This document shows positions 18,567 to 25,074 of a DNA stretch of 45,309 bases, in pieces. The stretch's first letter is position 1, and every line of letters starts with the position of its first letter. The translations under genes and the position numbers were made by a program. The DNA lies in IMG/VR virus record IMGVR_UViG_3300043313_000945, positions 1 through 45,309 of that record; one strand, written 5' to 3'. This stretch comes from a virus. The notes under the pieces were generated by a model, which saw only the letters and a list, made by a program, of their open reading frames with translations, did no database searches and was not told the DNA's origin.

Positions 18567-19234
18567 TGCCGTCGCAGGGTAAGGCGCTGCTGGACTTCGA
18601 CTCGGTGCTGTTCGAGGTCGACGACATGATCGGCCGACTCGACAGCACCGACACCGTTTCCGACGACCTCATCAACGACTATGTGTGGGGATCCTCAATC
18701 TTCCCGACCCCGGTTGTCCTGGACTACACGTGGGTGGTGCAGCGCATGGCGCTGCGCCCGGTCCCGCCGGTCAACTCGCAGACGATCAGCCGCACGGGCG
18801 GTGCGTCCGCGTACGCCACCAACACGGCGAGTGTCACCGAGTACGGCGTGTTCGACCCCGGTGCTGTCAACCTCGACACATCTCTGGACGCCGACATCAC
18901 CTCGCTGGCCGTGTTCAACACCACCTACCAGGGTTCGTTCCTGCAACGGCCGCCGCAGTTGGTCTTCGACCTGCTGTCCCGTACCGCGGCGGAGCAGTGG
19001 CGGATCCTATCTGTCACCGAGGGCGCCCGGATCATCCTGGTCAACACCCCGGCCTCGTTCCCGGCGCAGTGCGTGTCGACCTTCGTCGATGGCATCGCCC
19101 ACGTCGTCGGCCTGGACCAGAGGCTTGTGGTGTTCACCTGCAACCCGCTGATCGGGCAGGCCGCCGGGCAGGTCGGGCCGTGGTTCCGCACCGACGTATC
19201 AGTGACCGGCGGTACCGATGTCGTGCCTTTCTAG
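18566..19234 (+). CDS. minor tail protein
   Basis: The 222-aa protein begins MPSQGKALLDFDSVLFEVDD, with a later ALRPVPPVNSQTISRTGG segment and a C-terminal VFTCNPLIGQAAGQ. It overlaps its neighbour at TGATG. No family is recognised. It belongs to the tail-tip block by position. Confidence 0.5.
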   Translation: MPSQGKALLDFDSVLFEVDDMIGRLDSTDTVSDDLINDYVWGSSIFPTPVVLDYTWVVQRMALRPVPPVNSQTISRTGGASAYATNTASVTEYGVFDPGAVNLDTSLDADITSLAVFNTTYQGSFLQRPPQLVFDLLSRTAAEQWRILSVTEGARIILVNTPASFPAQCVSTFVDGIAHVVGLDQRLVVFTCNPLIGQAAGQVGPWFRTDVSVTGGTDVVPF

Positions 19235-19243
19235 GAGACCGCC

Positions 19244-19786
19244 GTGGCGCTGATCACCCTTGCCGACTTCAACGGCGGCACCATCCCGACGACCACGGTG
19301 AATCAGTGGATCGCGGCTATCAAACAGTTGCAACCGCTCGTGATTCCGATCAAAGCCCTCCGGATAACCAACACCGGGGCGCCGATCGCCACCACTTCCG
19401 CAGGGACCGAAATGGACTTGGCGAAGTACCAGTTCACCGGCCTTACCTTGACGACCGGTCGGTACTACATGTTGCGCTACAACATCACCTACACAAAGAC
19501 CGTGGCCGGCGACAGCTTCGACTTCAAGGTCCGCGTCAACACCGCCGTGTCCGGCACTCAGATCGGGCTGACGGGATTCAACCCAACCAGGTCGAGCACC
19601 GGAGCCGAAGAGACGCTGGAGTTTGTATTCCTGGGAGATTCCACCTACACGTCGCTGTACCTATCGGTTATCCGGTCGGCTGGCACGGGAACCCTGGCGT
19701 ACTTCGGCGCGAGCGGCACGCTCAACCGCGGCTGGGCGGAGCTGCTCGACCTGGGCGACAGCGCGAACTGGATTGACGTCGCATAG
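19244..19786 (+). CDS. minor tail/receptor-binding-type protein
   Basis: The 180-aa protein has a helical N-terminus (VNQWIAAIKQLQPLVIPIKAL) resembling a trimeric fibre shaft start. A beta sandwich follows (RYYMLRYNITYTKTVAGDS). It is the last gene before the terminator that closes the structural operon, a common place for a receptor-binding or fibre protein. The start is GTG after GGAGACC. Confidence 0.5.
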   Translation: MALITLADFNGGTIPTTTVNQWIAAIKQLQPLVIPIKALRITNTGAPIATTSAGTEMDLAKYQFTGLTLTTGRYYMLRYNITYTKTVAGDSFDFKVRVNTAVSGTQIGLTGFNPTRSSTGAEETLEFVFLGDSTYTSLYLSVIRSAGTGTLAYFGASGTLNRGWAELLDLGDSANWIDVA

Positions 19787-19789
19787 GGC

Positions 19790-19821
19790 GGCCCCGGCGG
19801 CGCACGCCACGCCCCGGGGCC
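19790..19821. terminator. hairpin terminator after tail genes
   Basis: GGCCCCGG (19790-19797) pairs with CCGGGGCC (19814-19821) around a 16-base loop. There is no T-tract, which is usual for actinobacterial hairpin terminators. It lies between the last tail gene and the lysis genes. Confidence 0.6.
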
Positions 19822-19853
19822 TGACGGACCACCTACCCCTGAGGGAGCCCGTA

Positions 19854-19892
19854 ATGGCTGATATTACGCATACCGGACCGGGTGTGGTATGA
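19854..19892 (+). CDS. 12-aa leader ORF before endolysin
   Basis: ATG 19854 has a good ribosome site (GAGGGAG) and encodes MADITHTGPGVV, ending in an ATGA overlap with the endolysin start. The endolysin lacks a ribosome site of its own, so this leader probably serves to couple its translation. Whether the peptide itself matters is unknown. Confidence 0.45.
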   Translation: MADITHTGPGVV

Positions 19893-20725
19893 GCCCGACC
19901 CGGATCCCCGGCATCCCGTACGCCAGCGCGCCCCGGTCCGAGTCCGCCGCGTATGCCTTGTCCTGGCCGCCGCGGCTGGTGGTCATCCATGACACCGGCA
20001 ACACCGCGAGCGCAGCTGCCGAGGCGAACTACGCGGCGACCCGCAACGACCCGCGCGCCAACTGGACGAGCTGCCATGCCTACATCGACGGCGGCGGCCC
20101 GCTGGGCTCCCTGTCGCTGGGCAAGCAGGCGTGGGCCGCGTTCGGGTACGCCAACGCCAACGGCATCCACCTGGAGATGTGCGGCATGAACGCCGGCGCC
20201 CCGGGTGCCGTCCCGGCGGGCACGATCGCGCGTACCGCCGCGTTGACCGCCGTCCTGTGCGACCTGGCCGGGATCCCGAAGACGCACCTGTCGCCCGCTC
20301 AGGTCGCGGCCGGAGCGCGGGGGATCTGCGGGCACTACGACATCACCCGGGGTCTGGGCGTGGGCGACCACGACGACCCCGGGCCTTCATTCGACTGGTC
20401 GGCGTTCATCGCCGCCGTGAACCGAGGAGGAAACGTGGACGAGATCGAGCGCAAGGCCGACAACGGCGACCGGTGGGGCGCCGCTGCCATCACCGGTGCC
20501 CAGCCGGCCACCTACCTGGGCAGCGACGGTGTGCAGCGCACAACCGGGAATTCGCTGCACACGAAGCTGGACGCGATCAGGACGGCGGTCACGACGCCCG
20601 TGTCGGTGTCGATGAGCCAGGCGGACCGCGACGCGATCGTGGCCGCGCTGGCCGGGCTGGTGCCGACCCTCCAGCAGATCGAAGACGCCGCGTTCCGTGG
20701 TGCGCAGCGCGCCGAGGACTCCTGA
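19889..20725 (+). CDS. endolysin, N-acetylmuramoyl-L-alanine amidase
   Basis: The 278-aa protein has an Amidase_2/PGRP-type catalytic domain in residues 1-175. Zinc ligands are probably His34 (VVIHDTGN), His149 (GHYDITRG) and Asp near 163 (DHDDPGPSFDW). It cuts the bond between MurNAc and the stem peptide during lysis. The C-terminal ~95 residues are a separate, mostly helical part that may bind wall or multimerise, and they can be translated alone from an internal start. No signal peptide is seen, so it depends on a holin or similar. Confidence 0.85.
   Translation: MSPTRIPGIPYASAPRSESAAYALSWPPRLVVIHDTGNTASAAAEANYAATRNDPRANWTSCHAYIDGGGPLGSLSLGKQAWAAFGYANANGIHLEMCGMNAGAPGAVPAGTIARTAALTAVLCDLAGIPKTHLSPAQVAAGARGICGHYDITRGLGVGDHDDPGPSFDWSAFIAAVNRGGNVDEIERKADNGDRWGAAAITGAQPATYLGSDGVQRTTGNSLHTKLDAIRTAVTTPVSVSMSQADRDAIVAALAGLVPTLQQIEDAAFRGAQRAEDS
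20424..20437 (+). promoter_or_regulatory. internal ribosome site and start inside endolysin
   Basis: GAGGAGG (20424-20430) is four bases before an in-frame GTG (20435). Translation from here would give a 96-aa protein comprising only the C-terminal part (VDEIERKADNGDRWG). Endolysins with an internal start that makes free wall-binding subunits are known in phages of Gram-positive bacteria. Confidence 0.5.
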
Positions 20726-20731
20726 CCAACC

Positions 20732-21061
20732 GTGCCCGAGTCCCCGCAGGAGGCGTACAAGCGGGGCCGGGTCGACGCGCGCCTCGACCAGATGGACCGC
20801 CACTTCGAGACGATCAACGGCTCGATCGAGAAGACGGCCAACGAGCTGCACGGGGTGCTGCTGGCCCTGCAGCGGATATCTGACCAGCAGGTTGCCAACG
20901 CTGCCACGGTGGTGACCACGGCCGCCGCACTGAAGGACGCCGAGGAGGCGCGGCGGGCCAGGACCGAGCAGTCGTGGTCGCCGTGGCAGAAGCTGTTCGC
21001 CGTCGTCGCCGCGGTCGGTGTGCCCGTCGGCCTGGTCCTGGCGTGGCTGGCGCTGCATTGA
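20732..21061 (+). CDS. holin-like protein with coiled coil and one C-terminal membrane segment
   Basis: The 109-aa protein has a charged helical N-terminal 80 residues (RLDQMDRHFETINGSIEKTA) and a single membrane segment at about 85-107 (LFAVVAAVGVPVGLVLAWLA). It directly follows the endolysin. Proteins of this layout often accompany lysins in actinophages as holin or holin-modulating proteins. The start is GTG. Confidence 0.55.
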   Translation: MPESPQEAYKRGRVDARLDQMDRHFETINGSIEKTANELHGVLLALQRISDQQVANAATVVTTAAALKDAEEARRARTEQSWSPWQKLFAVVAAVGVPVGLVLAWLALH

Positions 21062-21082
21062 CCCACCAACCTGAGGAGACCC

Positions 21083-21391
21083 GTGAGCTACACCGAGCCC
21101 AGCCCGAGCACGCCGTGCCCGTCGGGCAGCCCGTACCAGTCCCCTTCCCCGACCCCGTTCAGCCCGCACCCGGTGCCGACGTTCATTCACCCGCACCCGT
21201 CGAGCCCGCCGCCGTCCCCGGTGACCACGCACAGCCCCGGACCGTGGACCAGCACCTCTGCGACGCCCGTCTACCACACGACCGGGCATGACCTGCCGGT
21301 CACCGGCGCGCCGGTCGGGCTGCTCGTCACGCTCGCCGTGTTCCTGGCCGCTACCGGGATCGCCCTGCGCTTCGGCGCACGCCGCACCTGA
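21083..21391 (+). CDS. LPxTG-type surface protein, Ser/Pro-rich
   Basis: The 102-aa protein has a Ser/Pro/Thr-rich stalk in residues 1-66, then a complete cell-wall sorting signal: LPVTG at 71-75, a hydrophobic segment at about 76-95 and the basic tail RFGARRT. Sortase would cut at the Thr-Gly bond. No N-terminal signal peptide is seen, which is unusual for a sortase substrate. It may instead sit in the membrane through its C-terminus. GTG 21083 has GAGGAG upstream. It lies in the lysis region. Confidence 0.6.
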   Translation: MSYTEPSPSTPCPSGSPYQSPSPTPFSPHPVPTFIHPHPSSPPPSPVTTHSPGPWTSTSATPVYHTTGHDLPVTGAPVGLLVTLAVFLAATGIALRFGARRT

Positions 21392-21473
21392 TCCGCCCGC
21401 ACCATCGCACGCTCTAGCCCCCGGCGTGCGCACCCATCGCGGCACCTCGCGAGAGCAGGGAGAGAGATCTTGA

Positions 21474-21725
21474 GTGAGAGTCTCAGCGCTCCGGTCGGTA
21501 TGCCGGGACGTCGTGTCGATGGGAGTCGGCATCTTCATCGTGGTGTCGGAGGAGCTGTCCGGCCGAGTACACCCGGAGCTGATCACCCTCGCGGCGTCGC
21601 TGCTCGGGGGTCCGTCGATCATCGCCCTGATCCAGCTCGCTCGTGGCAAGTCCACACAGCCGGCGGACGAAGGTACTCCCGCGTCGTCGTCGCCATCTCC
21701 GGCGCGGCGGCCCTCGCCACCGTGA
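21474..21725 (+). CDS. small membrane protein, holin candidate
   Basis: The 83-aa protein starts with GTG after AGGGAGAGAG. It has one hydrophobic segment (MGVGIFIVVSEE) and a second region (LITLAASLLGGPSIIALIQLA), then a Ser/Pro/Arg tail. The pattern is like mycobacteriophage-type holins. A second membrane segment in the -1 frame follows directly and has no start of its own, so the annotated tail may not be the only product. Confidence 0.5.
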   Translation: MRVSALRSVCRDVVSMGVGIFIVVSEELSGRVHPELITLAASLLGGPSIIALIQLARGKSTQPADEGTPASSSPSPARRPSPP

Positions 21726-21763
21726 TCCTGGCGTGGGCCGAGGTGGCCGGGGTGCTGCGATGA
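21671..21763 (+). other. orphan membrane-segment reading frame, possible -1 extension
   Basis: In the -1 frame relative to the preceding gene, this segment encodes RYSRVVVAISGAAALATVIL and WAEVAGVLR and ends in an ATGA overlap with the next gene. No ATG, GTG or TTG precedes it within the segment. It could be the C-terminus of a frameshifted product of the 21474 gene, or a remnant after an indel. No canonical slippery heptamer is seen. Confidence 0.35.
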
Positions 21764-22032
21764 ACACCCCGGCGAACCGCACGGTGCTGCGCGTCGCGGC
21801 CACTGCCGTGTTCGCTGCGGTGGTGGCGATGATCCTGTCGATCACGTACGCCGACAAGGTGGGTCGTGACGCCGTGAAACGCGCGGACGAAAACACCCGC
21901 CAGTCGCAGCAGGCGTGGTGCGCGGTCATCGTCACCGTCGACAACGCGTACGTGGCGAACCCGCCGACCACGGAGACCGGCAAGCAGATAGCGGCGGGGA
22001 TGCACTCGTTGCGGCGCAGCTTCGGGTGCTGA
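21760..22032 (+). CDS. small membrane-anchored protein in lysis region
   Basis: The 90-aa protein has one N-terminal membrane segment (about residues 10-28), then an extracytoplasmic helix (YADKVGRDAVKRADENTRQSQQ) and a Cys-containing end (AWCAVIVTVDNAYV). One membrane anchor with an outside helix is a common layout in phage lysis cassettes. It starts in an ATGA overlap with the preceding open segment. Confidence 0.5.
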   Translation: MNTPANRTVLRVAATAVFAAVVAMILSITYADKVGRDAVKRADENTRQSQQAWCAVIVTVDNAYVANPPTTETGKQIAAGMHSLRRSFGC

Positions 22033-22041
22033 TTGCGGCGC

Positions 22042-22098
22042 TGGTGGAGGGGCCGGGCGGGAATTGAACCCGCTTGCCGTGCCGTTCTCGGCCCCTCC
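22042..22098 (-). ncRNA. tRNA-like minihelix with encoded ACCA, antisense to lysis genes
   Basis: Read on the minus strand, GGAGGGGCCG pairs with CGGCCCCTCC to form a 10-bp acceptor-like stem followed by ACCA. Inside is a perfect T-arm (GCGGG, loop TTCAATT, CCCGC). Only 15 bases replace the D-arm and anticodon arm, so it cannot be a working tRNA. It sits in the 112-base gap between two lysis genes. It could be a tRNA remnant, a tRNA-like RNA, or on the plus strand simply a stable hairpin ending the upstream transcript. Confidence 0.45.
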
Positions 22099-22144
22099 TG
22101 GGATCCCACGGCAACACCCCACCGTACCAAGAGAGTAGGACAGC

Positions 22145-22309
22145 ATGTTCGCCCTGATCGCCGCCATCATTCTGTTCCTGGCCGCGTTCGGTGTCCACGC
22201 CGGCACCGTCAACCTCGTGTGGCTGGCGCTCGGATTCTGGGCGCTGCACTTCGCGTGGGGCTTCATCCCGTGGTCGGACTGGCGCCGCTCGCCGGGGCCG
22301 ACCCCGTGA
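22145..22309 (+). CDS. 54-aa membrane protein
   Basis: The product has two hydrophobic segments (ALIAAIILFLAAFGV and LVWLALGFWALHFAWGF) and a short basic end (WRRSPGPTP). ATG 22145 follows AGAGAGTAGGA. It overlaps the next gene at GTGA. It is a possible second holin, because it is immediately upstream of a cell-wall-type hydrolase. Confidence 0.55.
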   Translation: MFALIAAIILFLAAFGVHAGTVNLVWLALGFWALHFAWGFIPWSDWRRSPGPTP

Positions 22310-22854
22310 CCCTGCCCGCGTTGCTCCCCGGGGACGTCCTGATCGTGCGGACCACCGGCGGGTGGTGGGCCCGCCTCATCGGCCGGCTGATCCGCTTCGG
22401 CGCCGCGACCCGAGACCAGCCCAACATGGACGACCACGTCGCGATCGTGCACCACGTCGACCCGGCGGGGACGCTATGGGTGATCGAGGGTCGGCCCGGC
22501 GGGGTCGGCTGGGCATCAGCCCAGCAGTACGACAACCCGTACCTGCTGCACAACGCCGAGCAGCCCAAGACCCAAGACCAGCGCGATGAGGTGTGCGCCC
22601 TGGCCGTCGGCCTGCTCGGCACACCGTACGACTGGTCGGCGATCGTCGCGGACGGCATGGCCGCGATCGGTGCCGGGACGCTCTGGCGCTCCAAGGACTT
22701 CGGCGACGGTCCGCCCGCGCACGTCGTCTGTTCCTCCCTCGCCGCGTGGCTGTACCACCGGGTCTCCCTCGCGGAGCCGGACACCACCAGGCGGGTCACG
22801 ACTCCTGGGGACTGGGCTGATTGGGTGCTGCGCCGGGGCTGGCAGCCGAGATGA
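22306..22854 (+). CDS. YiiX/NlpC-P60-like permuted papain-fold hydrolase
   Basis: The 182-aa protein begins LPGDVLIVRTTGG. A catalytic His44 is seen in DDHVAIVHH, a polar residue near 61 in WVIEGRPGG and a catalytic Cys142 in HVVCSSLAAWLY. The order His before Cys is that of the circularly permuted NlpC/P60 (YiiX/YebB-like) group. It could cut peptide cross-links of the wall or an acyl bond. In a lysis region a second lysin role is likely, but the substrate is not shown. Confidence 0.68.
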   Translation: MTLPALLPGDVLIVRTTGGWWARLIGRLIRFGAATRDQPNMDDHVAIVHHVDPAGTLWVIEGRPGGVGWASAQQYDNPYLLHNAEQPKTQDQRDEVCALAVGLLGTPYDWSAIVADGMAAIGAGTLWRSKDFGDGPPAHVVCSSLAAWLYHRVSLAEPDTTRRVTTPGDWADWVLRRGWQPR

Positions 22855-22865
22855 AGGAGAGCACC

Positions 22866-23081
22866 ATGTTGGCTCGTGTCCGCAAAGCGCTCGTGGCCGG
22901 TCTGGGCGCGTTCGCGTCCGGTCTGATCGCCGCCGGCGTACAGAAGGGCTCCGTGCAGCTCGGCTGGCCGGAGGTCCTGGCCGCCGCCGGCCTCGGGGTG
23001 GCCGCCGGCCTGGCGACGTGGCGGGTACCGAACTCACCGCGCCCGCCGGTTGGCGTGACCGGTCAGTACGTCGGGAAGTAG
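22866..23081 (+). CDS. small hydrophobic protein, holin-like
   Basis: The 71-aa protein has two Ala/Gly-rich hydrophobic stretches (ALVAGLGAFASGLIAAGV and EVLAAAGLGVAAGLATW) and ends with a Pro-rich tail. ATG 22866 has AAGGAG six bases upstream. ATG 22851, overlapping the previous stop, is the alternative start. It is the last gene of the lysis block, followed by a strong terminator. Confidence 0.5.
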   Translation: MLARVRKALVAGLGAFASGLIAAGVQKGSVQLGWPEVLAAAGLGVAAGLATWRVPNSPRPPVGVTGQYVGK

Positions 23082-23115
23082 GCTGGCCTCGGTCAGGTTC
23101 GCGGCTCGGTATGGC

Positions 23116-23157
23116 AAGCGGCCCGCTCGGTCCTTCACAGGATCGGGCGGGCCGCTT
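23116..23157. terminator. bidirectional terminator between convergent genes
   Basis: AAGCGGCCCG starts an 18-base arm (23116-23133) that pairs at 16 positions with 23140-23157. The loop is six bases and CTTCTTTG follows on the plus strand. It separates the rightward lysis genes from leftward genes. Confidence 0.85.
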
Positions 23158-23165
23158 CTTTGCGC

Positions 23166-23465
23166 TCAGACTAGGTCGGCAGTGTCGGCCGGCGAGTACG
23201 CGGACCACCACGTGACGGTGCCGTCGCAGTCGTGGCTGTAGTACTTGAGGCCGGCTCTGACGAGGGCCGGTGAGACGGCCGTCCCGCAGGCGGGGCAGGT
23301 GTCGCGGGCCTTCCACCACTCATCCTGCGCGTCGGTGGCCCGGTAGCCGGTCGCGGTCTGCTCGAAGCCGAGCGCCTCCTCGCGCATCTCGGCCAGGCCC
23401 TCGGCCTCCATCTCGCTGCGGTTGGCGTGGATCTCGGCGTAGTCGGTCTCGTCGTTGGCGTTCAT
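23166..23465 (-). CDS. small acidic protein with CxxC
   Basis: This leftward 99-aa protein has a strongly acidic N-terminal helix region (EIHANRSEMEAEGLAEMREE), then TCPACG and a later His/Cys (YYSHDCDG) that could complete a zinc site. The ribosome site AAGGAG precedes ATG 23465. No family is recognised. It is expressed toward the convergent terminator. Confidence 0.6.
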   Translation of the reverse strand: MNANDETDYAEIHANRSEMEAEGLAEMREEALGFEQTATGYRATDAQDEWWKARDTCPACGTAVSPALVRAGLKYYSHDCDGTVTWWSAYSPADTADLV

Positions 23466-23494
23466 GTCGATCTCCTTCGGTAGGTGGTGGGTGC

Positions 23495-23656
23495 TCAGGC
23501 TTCCTGGAGGGTGAGGATCGCGTCGCCGATGCCGTCGCGGTACCCGTCCTCCTCGGTGACGGCGAGGACGGCCTGCAGCTTCTCGACCATCTCGGCGATG
23601 ACCTCGGCGCGGATGGCGTCACGCAGGGCGTCGAGTGCGGCGGTGGTTGCTCTCAT
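23495..23656 (-). CDS. 53-aa helical protein, divergent from RHH regulator
   Basis: The small protein is amphipathic helix throughout (ALRDAIRAEVIAEMVEKLQA). The start ATG 23656 has GGGAGC upstream. Its promoter region is shared with the divergent ribbon-helix-helix gene and contains two operator palindromes, so it is probably controlled by that regulator. Function unknown. Confidence 0.5.
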   Translation of the reverse strand: MRATTAALDALRDAIRAEVIAEMVEKLQAVLAVTEEDGYRDGIGDAILTLQEA

Positions 23657-23671
23657 GGCTGCTCCCTCATC

Positions 23672-23709
23672 GGTGGACGTCCACCAAGCTAGCAGAGTGG
23701 ACGTCCACC
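23672..23709. promoter_or_regulatory. twin palindromic operators GGTGGACGTCCACC
   Basis: A perfect 14-bp palindrome at 23672-23685 and a near-identical 12-bp palindrome at 23697-23708 are 24-25 bp apart, centre to centre. They lie in the short gap between the leftward 23495 gene and the rightward RHH gene. Spacing of about two helical turns suits cooperative binding by RHH dimers. A third copy lies at 24028-24041. Confidence 0.7.
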
Positions 23710-23724
23710 CGCTACCCTCACCGC

Positions 23725-23946
23725 ATGGCCCAGGATCGCGCGCTCGACCGGCACCGCACCACCAACTACCCGTACCGCCCCGCCCCGCCTGACCTGCTGG
23801 AACGCCTCGACGAGCGGGTCGGCGCCGGGAAGCGCTCCGAGGTGCTGTCCGACCTACTCGCCCGCTACCTCGACGGCCGCGCGATGCCGACCCGTCCGTG
23901 GCGCGCCGGGAAACCGGACAAAGCGGGGCGGGATCACGGGGAGTAG
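23725..23946 (+). CDS. ribbon-helix-helix DNA-binding protein
   Basis: The 73-aa protein has the RHH layout: a strand-like PYRPAPPDLLERLDERVG, then GKRSEVLSDLLARYLDGR as the two helices with the usual turn, and a basic C-terminal tail. Such proteins bind palindromes as dimers and often repress their own gene. The three GGTGGACGTCCACC-type sites around the gene are the probable targets. The gene is isolated and divergent from its neighbours. ATG 23725 is the first Met after the operators, with no clear ribosome site, so leaderless translation is possible. Confidence 0.65.
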   Translation: MAQDRALDRHRTTNYPYRPAPPDLLERLDERVGAGKRSEVLSDLLARYLDGRAMPTRPWRAGKPDKAGRDHGE

Positions 23947-24133
23947 CCGCGTCCACTGTGGACTGTCCTTTGTGGACTGGTGCGGATCGGACATGGATCA
24001 CCGCTCGGCCGCCATCTCTGCCCGATCGGTGGACGTCCACCACTGGGCGAACTGGACACCTCGTCGAAGGTTGGCACGGGAAACGGACAGACCGGCGGCC
24101 GTCCGGAACGAATCGGGCTCACCGCAGAGTAAG
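23947..24133. promoter_or_regulatory. non-coding region with third RHH operator and half-sites
   Basis: No convincing gene lies here. The perfect palindrome GGTGGACGTCCACC recurs at 24028-24041. Just after the RHH gene, GTCCAC and GTGGAC half-sites occur in reversed order (23951-23963), with another GTGGAC at 23972. The terminator of the leftward genes follows. The region therefore looks like an extra binding or silencing element rather than a promoter of a known gene. Confidence 0.5.
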
Positions 24134-24172
24134 AACGGCCCCGCCTCAGTTTCCCCCCGAGGCGAGGCCGTT
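24134..24172. terminator. terminator of leftward 24.25-25.07 kb genes
   Basis: AACGGCC-CCGCCTC (24134-24147) pairs with GAGGCG-AGGCCGTT (24159-24172) with one mismatch and an 11-base loop. TT-rich bases flank both sides. It lies just downstream of the leftward operon that ends at 24253. Confidence 0.75.
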
Positions 24173-24252
24173 CCTTGGCGTCTCGACCCCGTGCAAGGGG
24201 GGAGACGCGCCCGCGCGGCAGGTCACCGGACCGCGCGCGGGTGTCGCAATGA

Positions 24253-24450
24253 TCAGGACATCGGGACGGCGGCACCGCAGCTCGGGCACCGCACCTCGGG
24301 CACCGGGCCGTACCCGACCCGCCACTCCTCGACGGTCAGGACCACCACCGGCTCGTCGGTGCGAGTCAGGACCTGCCCGTCGTATGTCCACCGGTCGCCG
24401 TGGCGGTCCACGGCTAGGTTGGCCGTCGCTAGCCGTCGATTAGCCGTCAT
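24253..24450 (-). CDS. small protein with C-terminal CPSCG
   Basis: The 65-aa protein has a beta-type body (DRHGDRWTYDGQVLTRT, VVVLTVEEW) and a single CxxC near its end (VRCPSCGAAVP). It is the last gene of a leftward operon and overlaps its neighbour at ATGA. Possible half of an intermolecular zinc site; function unknown. Confidence 0.55.
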   Translation of the reverse strand: MTANRRLATANLAVDRHGDRWTYDGQVLTRTDEPVVVLTVEEWRVGYGPVPEVRCPSCGAAVPMS

Positions 24451-24665
24451 CGGCTCGCCTCAATCCCCATCGCCGCACGGTACCGCTGTCCCTCGTCGCC
24501 GTCCTGGCACACCCGCCCCGGGCAGTGCCCGCAGTGCCCCTGCGGGAAGCGGATGTACAGCGCCGAGCGAACCCCGAAGACCTCCACGTCCGGTGGCGGC
24601 CGGTGGCAGTCCAGGCCGTGCCCGCAGGTGTAGCAGAACATCTGCTCGCAGAATGGGGCGCTCAC
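24447..24665 (-). CDS. cysteine-rich small protein
   Basis: The 72-aa leftward protein contains eight cysteines, including FCYTCGHGLDCH and GHCGHCPGRVC, enough for two zinc sites. GTG 24665 overlaps the upstream stop and the gene's stop overlaps the next start. Such small zinc-binding proteins are common in actinophages without assigned role. Confidence 0.6.
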   Translation of the reverse strand: MSAPFCEQMFCYTCGHGLDCHRPPPDVEVFGVRSALYIRFPQGHCGHCPGRVCQDGDEGQRYRAAMGIEASR

Positions 24666-24865
24666 AGCGACGCCAGGCCGAGCACGTCTTGCGCCTGGTG
24701 CACGAAGTGGCGGGCCGCGTCGCGGGGTCCGCACGGCCAGATCTTCACGGCCTTGACCTGGTAGCAGAACCCGCAGTACCCCTCGTCGGTGAGCTGGTGG
24801 TGCTCGGCGGTGTCCGCCATGCCGGCGGCCCGGGCCCGGATGCAGTGGACCTGCCCGGGGGTCAC
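24662..24865 (-). CDS. small protein with CxxC, unknown
   Basis: The 67-aa protein includes GYCGFCYQVKAVK and ends in a helix (HFVHQAQDVLGLASL). GTG 24865 is chosen because it gives the GTGA overlap with the upstream gene. An internal ATG (MADTAEHHQL) is an alternative. Middle gene of a four-gene leftward operon. Confidence 0.5.
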   Translation of the reverse strand: MTPGQVHCIRARAAGMADTAEHHQLTDEGYCGFCYQVKAVKIWPCGPRDAARHFVHQAQDVLGLASL

Positions 24866-25074
24866 CGGGGTAGTCCGAGCGGATACCGCCGGCCCTGCTT
24901 GTCGTGAGAGCGCCGCTCGATGCGGCGGTGCCGGCGGGTCTCTCGGCGGTACTCGCGGCGTTCCCGGCGGCCGTCCTCGCTGTGGCGACCCACCCACATG
25001 AGCAGGGCCAGGGTGGCCACCGCGAGCAGGGCCAGGATGGCGGGGTCGGCAAGGATGACGCTGATCGTGTGCAT
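24862..25074 (-). CDS. single-pass membrane protein with basic tail
   Basis: The 70-aa protein has one membrane segment (about residues 11-28: PAILALLAVATLALLMW) and a strongly basic cytoplasmic tail (RRERREYRRETRRHRR). ATG 25074 is three bases after GGAGGTG. A GTG seven codons upstream is the alternative. First gene of the leftward operon. Confidence 0.6.
   Translation of the reverse strand: MHTISVILADPAILALLAVATLALLMWVGRHSEDGRRERREYRRETRRHRRIERRSHDKQGRRYPLGLPR

Noticed and set aside
22033-22305. Extension of the YiiX-like gene upstream to 22033
   Set aside because: The extension crosses the tRNA-like element and a better gene (22145-22309) in another frame, and GTG 22306 gives the usual overlap.
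23972-24907. 311-aa plus-strand frame across the leftward genes
   Set aside because: It runs through the 24134-24172 terminator and opposite four well-packed leftward genes, with low-complexity Arg/Ser/Pro content.
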